Assembly: GCA_964514385.1 (NCBI GenBank)
Contig: CAZEQJ010000022.1
Span: 1-57,667 of the forward strand
DNA length: 57,667 nucleotides
DNA from: CAZEQJ01 sp964514385
Lineage (GTDB): Bacteria; Bacteroidota; Bacteroidia; Cytophagales; Cyclobacteriaceae
Direction: 5' to 3'
The position numbers were made by a program, and so were the translations under genes. The notes under the pieces are model-generated. The model was not told the origin of the DNA. It did not search any database and saw only the letters and a program-made list of their open reading frames with translations. Below are positions 17,887 to 25,365 of the stretch, in pieces. How positions within the stretch are numbered: position 1 is the stretch's first letter; the number at the start of each line of letters is the position of its first letter.

Positions 17887-18173
17887 TGGATGTTTTAATT
17901 AAACCATTGGTGACGGAGAAAATCTCCGAAATGAACGAGGCTGGTAAATATGGATTTATTGTCAACCCAAAAGCCAATAAAATTCAAATTAAAAAGGCAG
18001 TAGAACAAATGTACAGCGTTACGGTAGAAGACGTAAACGTCATGAACTATTTAGGTAAATCTAAATCCAGGTACACGAAATCTAAAATCATTAGCGGAAG
18101 AAAGCCATCCTTTAAGAAAGCTATTATAAAGGTAGCAGATGGAGAGGTAATTGACTTCTACGGAGAAATATAA
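17886..18173 (+). CDS. rplW: 50S ribosomal protein L23 (uL23)
   Basis: L23 surrounds the tunnel exit and is the docking site for trigger factor and SRP. The 95-residue product starts MDVLIKPLVTEKISEMNEAG and has the conserved GKYGFIVNPKANKIQIKKAVEQMY stretch (about 20-43), close to the family core. It is coupled to rplD by a TAATG overlap and precedes rplB by five bases. Confidence 0.97.
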   Translation: MDVLIKPLVTEKISEMNEAGKYGFIVNPKANKIQIKKAVEQMYSVTVEDVNVMNYLGKSKSRYTKSKIISGRKPSFKKAIIKVADGEVIDFYGEI

Positions 18174-18178
18174 CAGAT

Positions 18179-19006
18179 ATGGCAGTTAAGAAGATTAAAC
18201 CGACAACTCCCGGACAGCGATATAGAACGGCTCCTTCATTTGAAGAAGTCACAAAGAGTACACCTGAAAAGTCACTGATCGCATCTCATAAAAAGAGTGG
18301 AGGCCGTAATTCAGATGGACGGATGACTTCAAGATACCTGGGAGGTGGTCATAAAAAACGTTATCGTATTATCGATTTTAAAAGAGATAAACACGATATA
18401 CCCGCCACGGTTAAAGCTATTGAATATGACCCTAACCGTACTGCAAGAATTGCATTACTATACTATGCGGATGGGGAAAAGAGATATATCATCGCTCCTA
18501 AAGGTATAAAAGCCGGTGATAAAATTATCTCAGGTGAAAAAGTTGCGCCTGAAGTAGGGAACTGCACCATGCTGAGTAATATGCCCCTGGGTACTATTGT
18601 TCATAACATTGAAATAAAGCCTGGTAAGGGAGCTGCGATGGCAAGATCTGCCGGAACTTATGCTCAATTGGTTGCAAAGGAAGGAAAATACGCAACTATA
18701 AAATTACCATCAGGCGAAACCAGAAACATATTATCAAATTGCTTTGCCACAGTTGGATCAGCAAGTAACGAGGATCATATGAATGTTAGCCTTGGAAAAG
18801 CAGGTAGAAATCGCTGGTTGGGCAAACGACCTCGCGTAAGGGGTGTTGCTATGAACCCTGTAGATCACCCGATGGGTGGTGGAGAAGGTCGTGCTTCAGG
18901 TGGTCATCCCCGTTCCAGAAATGGCCTTTATGCAAAGGGTGGTAAAACCAGAAAGCCAAACAAGTATTCAGATAAGTTTATCGTAACAAAAAGAAATAAA
19001 AAGTAA
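18179..19006 (+). CDS. rplB: 50S ribosomal protein L2 (uL2)
   Basis: L2 is essential for joining the subunits and for peptidyl transferase activity. The 275-residue length is typical. The N-terminal part has the conserved GRNSDGRMTSRYLGGGHKKRYR region (near residue 42). The C-terminal part has the key RGVAMNPVDHPMGGGEGRASG segment (about residues 221-241), with the conserved histidine, and a basic tail. It lies between rplW and rpsS with very short spacers. Confidence 0.99.
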   Translation: MAVKKIKPTTPGQRYRTAPSFEEVTKSTPEKSLIASHKKSGGRNSDGRMTSRYLGGGHKKRYRIIDFKRDKHDIPATVKAIEYDPNRTARIALLYYADGEKRYIIAPKGIKAGDKIISGEKVAPEVGNCTMLSNMPLGTIVHNIEIKPGKGAAMARSAGTYAQLVAKEGKYATIKLPSGETRNILSNCFATVGSASNEDHMNVSLGKAGRNRWLGKRPRVRGVAMNPVDHPMGGGEGRASGGHPRSRNGLYAKGGKTRKPNKYSDKFIVTKRNKK

Positions 19007-19012
19007 GCAGAT

Positions 19013-19291
19013 ATGCCAAGGTCACTAAAAAAGGGTCCATATATAGATTTCAGGCTTGAAAAAAAGGTTGAGGCCATGAATGATTCTGGCAAGAAATCAG
19101 TCATTAAGACCTGGTCAAGGAGGTCTATGATTTCGCCTGATTTTGTTGGACATACCTTTGCAGTTCACAATGGGAATAAGTTTATCCCGGTATTTGTAAC
19201 TGAAAATATGGTAGGTCATAAATTAGGTGAGTTTTCCCCTACCCGTAACTTCCGTGGTCATATCGCAAAAAAGGATAAAGGAAGAAGATAA
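19013..19291 (+). CDS. rpsS: 30S ribosomal protein S19 (uS19)
   Basis: S19 forms a complex with S13 in the 30S head and contacts A-site tRNA. The 92-residue protein begins MPRSLKKGPYIDFRLEKKV and has the conserved KTWSRRSMISPDFVGHTFAVHNG (about 31-53) and LGEFSPTRNFRGH segments. The length is standard. It overlaps rplV by one base (TAATG). Confidence 0.98.
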   Translation: MPRSLKKGPYIDFRLEKKVEAMNDSGKKSVIKTWSRRSMISPDFVGHTFAVHNGNKFIPVFVTENMVGHKLGEFSPTRNFRGHIAKKDKGRR

Positions 19292-19683
19292 TGAAGGCAA
19301 GAGCAGCATTAAATAACGTTCCTACATCCCCTCGAAAAATGAGGCTTGTAGCTGATATGGTACGTGGCCATAGTGTGGTAGATGCTTTAAATATATTGAA
19401 GTATGAGCCAAAGCACGGTGCTAAGATGGTAGAAAAAACGCTTCTATCGGCCATATCAAACTGGCAGAATAAATATGAAGATCAAAACCTTGAAGAAGCT
19501 GATCTTTTTGTTGAGACGATAACCGTAGATAGTGGTCGAATTTTGAAAAGGTTGCGCCCGGCACCACAGGGAAGAGCGCATCGTATCAGAAAGCGCTCAA
19601 ATCACATCACTATTGTGGTGGCCAGTCGAAATGCAGGTAATGCAGAAGTAGAAAGTGAAACTGAAAACGAAGAAACTAAATAA
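19291..19683 (+). CDS. rplV: 50S ribosomal protein L22 (uL22)
   Basis: L22 extends a hairpin into the exit tunnel, where macrolide-resistance changes occur. The 130-residue protein has the conserved NVPTSPRKMRLVADMVRG start and the hairpin end RILKRLRPAPQGRAHRIRKRSNHIT (near residue 85). A short acidic tail (EVESETENEETK) extends beyond the normal domain. It is coupled to rpsS and precedes rpsC by three bases. Confidence 0.97.
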   Translation: MKARAALNNVPTSPRKMRLVADMVRGHSVVDALNILKYEPKHGAKMVEKTLLSAISNWQNKYEDQNLEEADLFVETITVDSGRILKRLRPAPQGRAHRIRKRSNHITIVVASRNAGNAEVESETENEETK

Positions 19684-19686
19684 TCC

Positions 19687-20415
19687 ATGGGGCAGAAAGT
19701 TAATCCAAATGGACTAAGATTAGGTATTGTCAGAGGCTGGGATAGCAACTGGTATGGTGGTAAGTCTTTTGCCGATAAGCTTAGTGAAGACAAAGATATA
19801 AGAGATTACGTTGCGGCCAGAATACCTAAGGGTGGGATCGCCAAAGTCGTGGTAGAACGTACTCTAAAGCGTATTACCCTTACCATCCATACTGCCCGTC
19901 CTGGTGTGGTGATTGGAAAAGGTGGTTCTGAGGTTGATAAAATCAAAGAAGAGCTTAAGAAAATTACTGGCAAAGATGTACACATCAATATTTTTGAAGT
20001 AAAACGTCCTGAAATAGATGCTAAGCTGGTTGGTGAGTCTATTGCACAGCAGCTGGAAGCCAGGATTTCCTACAGGAGAGCTATGAAGCAGGCTATTTCA
20101 TCGGCCATGCGTGTAGGTGCACAGGGTATCAAAATAAAATTGAGTGGTCGTCTTGGCGGCGCTGAAATGGCACGAACTGAACAGTATAAAGAGGGAAGAA
20201 TTCCATTGCATACCCTCCGTGCTGATATTGACTATGCTATCTCAGAAGCACAAACTATTTATGGTAAGATAGGTATCAAGGTTTGGGTATTCAAAGGCGA
20301 GGTTTATGGTAAAAGAGATCTTAGTCCGAATGTAGGTATGGTTTCTAATACCAACGAGCCAGCAGGTAGAAAAAGAAGAGGCGGTGAAGCCCCAAGACGA
20401 AGACGAAAATCGTAA
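19687..20415 (+). CDS. rpsC: 30S ribosomal protein S3 (uS3)
   Basis: S3 forms part of the mRNA entry channel and helps unwind mRNA. The 242-residue protein begins MGQKVNPNGLRLGIVRGWDS. A KH domain follows with the GxxG-type motif VVIGKGGSEVDKIKEEL (about residues 75-91). The C-terminal domain has RLGGAEMARTEQYKEGRIPLHTLRADIDY. A basic tail (RKRRGGEAPRRRRKS) completes it, as is common in this phylum. Confidence 0.98.
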   Translation: MGQKVNPNGLRLGIVRGWDSNWYGGKSFADKLSEDKDIRDYVAARIPKGGIAKVVVERTLKRITLTIHTARPGVVIGKGGSEVDKIKEELKKITGKDVHINIFEVKRPEIDAKLVGESIAQQLEARISYRRAMKQAISSAMRVGAQGIKIKLSGRLGGAEMARTEQYKEGRIPLHTLRADIDYAISEAQTIYGKIGIKVWVFKGEVYGKRDLSPNVGMVSNTNEPAGRKRRGGEAPRRRRKS

Positions 20416-20421
20416 AGACGT

Positions 20422-20841
20422 ATGCTACAACCGAAAAGAACTAAATTCAGAAAGCAGCAGAAGGGAAGAATAAAAGGTATTGCCACAAGAGGCCATAAAA
20501 TTTCATTCGGCACCTTCGCTATCAAGGCAATGGAGCCGGGTTTTTTGACTTCCCGCCAGATAGAAGCTGCTCGTATCGCCGTAACGCGTTCCATGAAACG
20601 ACAAGGTCAGGTGTGGATCAGAATATTTCCTGATAAGCCTATCACCAAGAAGCCTGCAGAGGTTCGAATGGGTAAGGGTAAAGGTAATCCGGAATACTGG
20701 GTAGCCAGAGTCAAGCCAGGGACTATCCTTTTTGAATCTACAGGGGTAGATATCGAGTTGGCGAAGGAATCGTTACGTTTGGCTGCACAAAAACTGCCGT
20801 TAAAAACAAAATTTGTAGTTAGAAGAGATTACGAGGCTTAG
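20422..20841 (+). CDS. rplP: 50S ribosomal protein L16 (uL16)
   Basis: L16 organises the A-site region of 23S rRNA and is needed late in 50S assembly. The 139-residue product begins MLQPKRTKFRKQQKGRIKG and carries the conserved GFLTSRQIEAARIAVTRSMKRQGQVWIRIFPDKPITKKP block (about 36-74), then RMGKGKGNPEYWVARVKPG. It sits between rpsC and rpmC with spacers of six and two bases. Confidence 0.98.
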   Translation: MLQPKRTKFRKQQKGRIKGIATRGHKISFGTFAIKAMEPGFLTSRQIEAARIAVTRSMKRQGQVWIRIFPDKPITKKPAEVRMGKGKGNPEYWVARVKPGTILFESTGVDIELAKESLRLAAQKLPLKTKFVVRRDYEA

Positions 20842-20843
20842 TT

Positions 20844-21047
20844 ATGAAAGCATCAGATATTAGATTAATGTCGGTCGAGGAGATAGAGACCAAAATTGCT
20901 GGGGAAACTTCTGTTTTACAGAAATTGAAATTTTCTCATGCTATTTCTCCAGTAGAAAATCCTATGCGGATTAAGGAGCAGCGAAAGCTGATAGCCCGAT
21001 TAAATACTGTATTGACTGAAAAAATGGGAGAGCAGCATGGAAACTAA
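20844..21047 (+). CDS. rpmC: 50S ribosomal protein L29 (uL29)
   Basis: L29 is a small two-helix protein near the tunnel exit, next to L23. The 67-residue product shows the family pattern: MKASDIRLMSVEEIETKIAG, then PMRIKEQRKLIARLNTVLTEK near the C-terminus. Its end overlaps the start of rpsQ by 11 bases in another frame, so the two are probably translationally coupled. Confidence 0.93.
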   Translation: MKASDIRLMSVEEIETKIAGETSVLQKLKFSHAISPVENPMRIKEQRKLIARLNTVLTEKMGEQHGN

Positions 21048-21300
21048 TACAAGAAACCTAAGAAAGGAAAGAGTTGGTCTTGTTGTATCCAACAAGATGG
21101 ACAAAAGCGCCGTAGTAGCTGTTCAGCGACGTGTGAAGCATCCTATTTATGGGAAGTTTATCGGTAAAACGACCAAATTCATGATACACGACGAAAAAAA
21201 TGACTGTGGTATCGGCGATACAGTAAGAATTATGGAAACCCGTCCGCTGAGCAAGAGAAAGCGATGGCGTTTAGTGGAAGTTATAGAAAGAGCGAAATAA
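21037..21300 (+). CDS. rpsQ: 30S ribosomal protein S17 (uS17)
   Basis: S17 is an early-binding OB-fold protein of the 30S body. The 87-residue protein has the characteristic RKERVGLVVSNKMDKSAVVAVQRRVKHPIYGKF stretch beginning at residue 9 and DTVRIMETRPLSKRKRWRLVEV near the end. The ATG lies inside the rpmC 3' end (11-base overlap). Later ATG codons would remove conserved residues, so this start is favoured. Confidence 0.96.
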   Translation: METNTRNLRKERVGLVVSNKMDKSAVVAVQRRVKHPIYGKFIGKTTKFMIHDEKNDCGIGDTVRIMETRPLSKRKRWRLVEVIERAK

Positions 21301-21310
21301 GAAACTAGCG

Positions 21311-21679
21311 ATGATACAGCAAGAATCAAGATTATCTGTTGCAGATAACAGCGGGGCCAGAGAGGTACTTTGTATCCGGGTACTGGGTGGTACCGGAAAG
21401 CGTTACGCCTCTATTGGTGATAAGATCATAGTATCAGTGAAATCTGCTGCTCCTTCTTCTAATATCAAGAAGGGCGTAGTTTCCAGAGCTGTAGTTGTAA
21501 GAACTAAAAAGGAAATACGTCGCAAGGATGGGTCATATATCCGCTTTGAGGATAATGCGGCTGTATTGTTGAACAACAACGATGAGCCACGGGGCACGCG
21601 TATATTCGGTCCTGTTGCACGTGAATTGCGAGAGCGTCAGTTTATGAAGATTGTATCACTTGCACCAGAGGTGCTTTAA
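21311..21679 (+). CDS. rplN: 50S ribosomal protein L14 (uL14)
   Basis: L14 forms part of a bridge between the subunits and interacts with the silencing factor RsfS. The 122-residue length is exactly typical. It begins MIQQESRLSVADNSGAREVLCIRVLGG and has the signature VRTKKEIRRKDGSYIRFEDNAAVLLN near residue 58. The ending ARELRERQFMKIVSLAPEVL is the family norm. It lies 10 bases after rpsQ. Confidence 0.99.
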   Translation: MIQQESRLSVADNSGAREVLCIRVLGGTGKRYASIGDKIIVSVKSAAPSSNIKKGVVSRAVVVRTKKEIRRKDGSYIRFEDNAAVLLNNNDEPRGTRIFGPVARELRERQFMKIVSLAPEVL

Positions 21680-21689
21680 AGAACTTATC

Positions 21690-22013
21690 ATGAAGCTGCA
21701 TATTAAAAAAGGCGACACAGTAAAAGTATTATCCGGTAATTCAAAGGATAAAACAGGTAAGGTGCTTGAAATTGATCTGGCGAAGAAAAGGGCACTGGTG
21801 GAAGGTGCAAACATTGTCACCAAACACCGTAAGCCTTCAGCCCAGAACCCTAACGGTGGTATAGATAAAATTGAGGCTCCTATACATATCAGCAACCTTA
21901 TGTTGGTAGATCCGGCTACAGGTGAGGCTACCCGAACAGGCAGAAAGCTGAATGATAAAGGTAAACTTCAGAGATATTCAAAGAAAACAGGAGAATTCAT
22001 TAAAAATGTATAG
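21690..22013 (+). CDS. rplX: 50S ribosomal protein L24 (uL24)
   Basis: L24 is an assembly-initiating 23S rRNA-binding protein with a KOW motif. Translation is placed at the ATG at 21690 (MKLHIKKGDTVKVLSGNSKDKTGKVLE), giving 107 residues, the usual length. The frame is open further upstream to 21651, but that part overlaps the rplN 3' end and is not conserved. The KOW core is at residues 6-33, followed by the conserved NIVTKHRKPSAQNPNGGI stretch. It overlaps rplE by eight bases. Confidence 0.96.
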   Translation: MKLHIKKGDTVKVLSGNSKDKTGKVLEIDLAKKRALVEGANIVTKHRKPSAQNPNGGIDKIEAPIHISNLMLVDPATGEATRTGRKLNDKGKLQRYSKKTGEFIKNV

Positions 22014-22560
22014 TCCGAGATTAAAAGATAAGTACCTAAATGAGATCGTACCCGCACTGAAAGATAAGTTTCAGTATAAATCAATCATGGAGGTTCCAAA
22101 GATTGAAAAGATCTCTATAAACAAAGGTATAGGAGCTGCTGTCGCTGACAAAAAGCTGGTTGATCAGGGCGTGGAGGAACTAACTCAGATCACGGGACAG
22201 ATGGCTGTTGCCACGAAGGCAAAGAATGCGATATCTAACTTTAAGCTTCGTGAAAATATGCCTATCGGGGCGAGGGTTACACTTCGTGGTGCCAAAATGT
22301 ACGATTTTCTCGATCGCCTTTTGAATGTTGCTCTACCTCGTGTACGGGATTTCCAGGGTGTTTCTGACAAAGGATTTGATGGCAGAGGTAACTATACCCT
22401 TGGTGTACGTGAACAAATAATTTTCCCTGAAATCAGTATCGATAAGGTAAATCGAATTTCGGGAATGAATATCACTTTCGTTACTAATGCAAAGACAGAC
22501 GAAGAAAGTTATGAACTATTAAAGGCATTTGGAATGCCATTCGCGAATAAAAACAAATAG
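22006..22560 (+). CDS. rplE: 50S ribosomal protein L5 (uL5)
   Basis: L5 binds 5S rRNA and contacts P-site tRNA. The start is placed at the ATG at 22006 (MYSPRLKDKYLNEIVPALKD), giving 184 residues. The frame is open upstream, but that part is antiparallel in sense to rplX coding sequence and not conserved. Family motifs include PKIEKISINKGIGAAVADKK near 32, GARVTLRGAKMYDFLDRLL near 87 and YTLGVREQIIFPEI near 128. It overlaps the end of rplX by eight bases. Confidence 0.97.
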   Translation: MYSPRLKDKYLNEIVPALKDKFQYKSIMEVPKIEKISINKGIGAAVADKKLVDQGVEELTQITGQMAVATKAKNAISNFKLRENMPIGARVTLRGAKMYDFLDRLLNVALPRVRDFQGVSDKGFDGRGNYTLGVREQIIFPEISIDKVNRISGMNITFVTNAKTDEESYELLKAFGMPFANKNK

Positions 22561-22562
22561 TA

Positions 22563-22832
22563 ATGGCGAAATCATCAATAATAGCAAGAGAAAGAAAAAG
22601 AGAAAAGCTGGTAGCGCGATATGCTGAAAAGAGGAAAGCGCTGAAAGAAGCAGGCGATTGGGTTGGTTTGGATAAACTTCCCCGAAACTCTTCTCCGGTT
22701 CGACTGCACAACAGATGCAGCATGACCGGTCGCCCGAAGGGATATATGCGGAAATTTGGCGTCTGCCGAAATGTTTTCCGTGAAATGGCCTCTGAAGGAA
22801 AAATACCAGGCATAAGAAAAGCGAGCTGGTAG
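22563..22832 (+). CDS. rpsN: 30S ribosomal protein S14 (uS14), zinc-free form
   Basis: S14 completes the 30S head. The 89-residue product is the longer form that does not bind zinc: the region around SPVRLHNRCSMTGRPKGYMRKFGVCR keeps only two cysteines instead of the CxxC...CxxC set of the short zinc form. The conserved end REMASEGKIPGIRKASW is present. It begins two bases after rplE and is followed by a 60-base spacer with a probable internal promoter. Confidence 0.97.
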   Translation: MAKSSIIARERKREKLVARYAEKRKALKEAGDWVGLDKLPRNSSPVRLHNRCSMTGRPKGYMRKFGVCRNVFREMASEGKIPGIRKASW

Positions 22833-22855
22833 TGGATATATTGAATAAAAGATAT

Positions 22856-22863
22856 TAATTTTG
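22856..22863 (+). promoter_or_regulatory. probable internal promoter before rpsH
   Basis: TAATTTTG at 22856-22863 fits TAnnTTTG and is followed by GCAGCCCTTTTTG, the same extension seen at the other three translation promoters. A clear TTTG is not visible 19-21 bases upstream, so this promoter may be weaker. The 60-base spacer between rpsN and rpsH, the largest in the rplC-rplQ run apart from its ends, also supports a promoter here. Confidence 0.65.
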
Positions 22864-22892
22864 CAGCCCTTTTTGAAATTAGAAATAAGGAT

Positions 22893-23288
22893 ATGACAGA
22901 TCCAATAGCAGATTATTTAAATAGGATTCGCAATGCGATAAAGGCTAAACATCGTATTGTCGAGATACCCGCATCCAATACTAAAAAGGCAATCACCAAA
23001 GTATTGCATGAGAAAGGTTTCATTGCAAACTATAAGTTTGTTGAAGATAATGCTCAGGGTATCATCAAAATAGCACTTAAGTACAATCCTGTGACTAAGA
23101 AAAATGCTATTGAAGGATTGAAGAGAGCCAGTACGCCCGGACTTAGAAAATATACGGGGGTTTCAACCATTCCACGTGTACAAAACGGTCTGGGGATTTC
23201 GATACTTTCCACTTCAAAAGGGGTAGTTACCGACAAAGAGGCGAAAAGCCTGAATGTCGGAGGTGAAGTTTTGTGTTACGTCTATTGA
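22893..23288 (+). CDS. rpsH: 30S ribosomal protein S8 (uS8)
   Basis: S8 binds the central domain of 16S rRNA and represses the spc operon in E. coli. The 131-residue protein begins MTDPIADYLNRIRNAIKAKH and ends with the family signature LGISILSTSKGVVTDKEAKSLNVGGEVLCYVY. It stands first after the internal promoter, so it may head a secondary transcript running to rplQ. Confidence 0.98.
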   Translation: MTDPIADYLNRIRNAIKAKHRIVEIPASNTKKAITKVLHEKGFIANYKFVEDNAQGIIKIALKYNPVTKKNAIEGLKRASTPGLRKYTGVSTIPRVQNGLGISILSTSKGVVTDKEAKSLNVGGEVLCYVY

Positions 23289-23297
23289 TATATAATT

Positions 23298-23852
23298 ATG
23301 TCACGAATTGGTAAAGCGCCTATAACAATCCCTCAGGGAGTTGAGATAAAGTTAAACGGAAAGACCGAGGTAGAAGTGAAAGGACCGAAGGGCAGCCTGA
23401 AACAAGTGGTTAGTCCTGAGATCAACATCCAGATAGAAGGTGATCAGTTGGTCGTATCACGCCCTACTGAACAAAAAAGACATAAAGCGCTTCATGGCCT
23501 GACGAGATCATTGATTTTTAACATGGTCGTTGGTGTTTCTGAAGGGTATAAGAAGGATCTTGAGTTGGTTGGTGTAGGATATAAAGCATCCAATCAGGGT
23601 AATATCCTTGAGCTAAACCTGGGGTATTCTCATGACATATTCATGGAAATTCCACAGGAGGTCAAATTAAATACTGTAACGGAGAAGGGAAAGAATCCCA
23701 TTATAAATCTGGAATCATCTGACAAACAGTTGATAGGCCAGGTTGCAGCCAAAATCCGAAGTCTGCGCAAAATCGAGCCTTACAAAGGTAAAGGTGTGAA
23801 GTTCGTCGGAGAACAAATCAGAAGAAAAGCAGGTAAAACAGCAGCTAAATAA
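23298..23852 (+). CDS. rplF: 50S ribosomal protein L6 (uL6)
   Basis: L6 lies near the sarcin-ricin loop and the factor-binding site. The 184-residue product has two repeats of the same fold: MSRIGKAPITIPQGVEIKLNG at the start and PYKGKGVKFVGEQIRRKAGK at the end, with VGVGYKASNQGNILELNLGYSH in the middle. The length is typical. It starts nine bases after rpsH. Confidence 0.98.
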   Translation: MSRIGKAPITIPQGVEIKLNGKTEVEVKGPKGSLKQVVSPEINIQIEGDQLVVSRPTEQKRHKALHGLTRSLIFNMVVGVSEGYKKDLELVGVGYKASNQGNILELNLGYSHDIFMEIPQEVKLNTVTEKGKNPIINLESSDKQLIGQVAAKIRSLRKIEPYKGKGVKFVGEQIRRKAGKTAAK

Positions 23853-23858
23853 ATCGTT

Positions 23859-24209
23859 ATGGCGTTCGATAAAGTTAATCGCAGGAGAAGAATTAAATAC
23901 AGGATCAGAAATAAAATTTCAGGAACACCTGAAAGACCAAGACTTTCTGTGTACAAGAGCAATAAGTTTTTCTATTCACAGCTCATCGATGACCTGAACG
24001 GAAAAACCTTGCTTGCTGCTGACTCAAGAGAGATCGACGAGAAGAAAAATTGCACAGTCGACATCTCAAAAGAATTAGGAATAAAGTTAGCCGAAAAAGC
24101 CAAGGCAAGCGGCATTGAAGCAGTTGTTTTCGATCGTAGCGGATATATTTATCACGGCCAGGTGAAAGCTTTTGCTGAGGGAGCAAGAGAAGGAGGCTTA
24201 AAATTTTAA
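23859..24209 (+). CDS. rplR: 50S ribosomal protein L18 (uL18)
   Basis: L18 binds 5S rRNA. The 116-residue protein has the conserved RPRLSVYKSNKFFYSQLIDD stretch (about 26-45) and the C-terminal signature VVFDRSGYIYHGQVKAFAEGAREGGL. The basic N-terminus (RRRRIKYRIRNKISG) is the usual rRNA-binding tail. It lies six bases after rplF and three before rpsE. Confidence 0.98.
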   Translation: MAFDKVNRRRRIKYRIRNKISGTPERPRLSVYKSNKFFYSQLIDDLNGKTLLAADSREIDEKKNCTVDISKELGIKLAEKAKASGIEAVVFDRSGYIYHGQVKAFAEGAREGGLKF

Positions 24210-24212
24210 AAT

Positions 24213-24731
24213 ATGTCACAGACTAATATTAAATCAGTAAAAGCCAGCGAAATAGACCTTAAAGAACGGGTAGTAGCTATCAAGCGTGTGGCGAAAGTAG
24301 TGAAAGGTGGTCGACGATTCAGCTTTGCAGCAATCGTAGTTGTTGGAGACGGTAATGGAGTTGTCGGTTACGGTTTGGGTAAAGCAAATGAAGTAACTGA
24401 TGCCATCACAAAGGGCATCGATGACGCCAAGAAAAACCTCGTGAAAGTGCCTATTTTGCACCACACGGTACCACATGAAGCTGAAGGTAAATATGGCGGA
24501 GGTTTTGTATTAGTCAAACCTGCTTCCGCGGGTACTGGTGTAATCGCAGGTGGTGCAATGCGCGCCGTATTTGAAAGTGCAGGTGTAAAGGACGTGCTGG
24601 CAAAGTCTAAAGGCAGTTCAAATCCTCATAACGTTGTGAAGGCCACTTTTGATGCGCTTTCAAAAATGAGGGACCCGATTACTGTTGCTCAGCAAAGAGG
24701 TGTTAGCTTAACAAAAGTATTTAACGGTTGA
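24213..24731 (+). CDS. rpsE: 30S ribosomal protein S5 (uS5)
   Basis: S5 sits at the mRNA entry channel and affects decoding accuracy. The 172-residue protein has an N-terminal double-stranded RNA-binding fold with RVAKVVKGGRRFSFAAIVVVGDGNG (about 26-50) and VGYGLGKANEV. The C-terminal domain has GTGVIAGGAMRAVFESAGV and ends in RGVSLTKVFNG. It starts three bases after rplR. Confidence 0.98.
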   Translation: MSQTNIKSVKASEIDLKERVVAIKRVAKVVKGGRRFSFAAIVVVGDGNGVVGYGLGKANEVTDAITKGIDDAKKNLVKVPILHHTVPHEAEGKYGGGFVLVKPASAGTGVIAGGAMRAVFESAGVKDVLAKSKGSSNPHNVVKATFDALSKMRDPITVAQQRGVSLTKVFNG

Positions 24732-24733
24732 TC

Positions 24734-24910
24734 ATGGCAAAAGTGAAAGTAACACAAGTAAAGAGTGCCATAAAACGCCCGGGCCGTCAAAAGAAGACGC
24801 TTCAGGCTTTGGGCCTCGGTAAACTCAACAGAACGGTTGAGCATGAGCTTAACCCTCAGATAGAGGGTATGATTAAAGCAGTCAATCACTTGGTAAAGGT
24901 AGAAAAGTAA
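24734..24910 (+). CDS. rpmD: 50S ribosomal protein L30 (uL30)
   Basis: L30 is a small protein on the 50S surface. The product is 58 residues from the ATG at 24734: MAKVKVTQVKSAIKRPGRQKK, then the family signature TLQALGLGKLNRTVEHE. A TTG six bases upstream is in frame but overlaps the rpsE stop, so the ATG is chosen. Its TAA shares one base with the rplO ATG. Confidence 0.95.
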   Translation: MAKVKVTQVKSAIKRPGRQKKTLQALGLGKLNRTVEHELNPQIEGMIKAVNHLVKVEK

Positions 24911-25365
24911 TGAAATTACATACATTAAAACCAGCAAAGGGATCTGTAAAAAGCAGAAAAAGAATCGGACGAGGCCAGGGTTCCGGTCGTGGTGGTACAT
25001 CTACTAAAGGACATAAAGGTGCACAGTCAAGATCAGGGTATTCCAAAAAGCTTGGCTTTGAAGGTGGTCAGATGCCTCTTCAGCGTCGTATTCCAAAGTT
25101 TGGCTTTAAATCTCCTTTCCGAGTGGAATACAAGCCGATTAACCTGAGCGACCTTGAAAAACTTAATAAAGATCACAGTGTCAGTGACATTGATTTCAGC
25201 ACATTCAGAGATCATGGACTTTGTGGTAAAAATGACAAAATCAAGATATTAGGTAGAGGCGAATTAACTGCTAAAATCAATGTTTCAGCTCATGCTTTCA
25301 GTGAGTCTGCCAAAGCAGCTATCGAAAAAGCCGGAGGGTCTGTTCAAATAATAGAAAATAAATGA
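24910..25365 (+). CDS. rplO: 50S ribosomal protein L15 (uL15)
   Basis: L15 is a late-assembly 50S protein with a long basic N-terminal extension. The 151-residue product starts MKLHTLKPAKGSVKSRKRIGRGQGSGRGGTSTKGHKG (Gly/Lys/Arg rich) and has the globular part with EGGQMPLQRRIPKFGF (about 52-67). Its stop overlaps the secY start by four bases (ATGA), so membrane insertion machinery is translationally coupled to the ribosomal genes. Confidence 0.98.
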   Translation: MKLHTLKPAKGSVKSRKRIGRGQGSGRGGTSTKGHKGAQSRSGYSKKLGFEGGQMPLQRRIPKFGFKSPFRVEYKPINLSDLEKLNKDHSVSDIDFSTFRDHGLCGKNDKIKILGRGELTAKINVSAHAFSESAKAAIEKAGGSVQIIENK

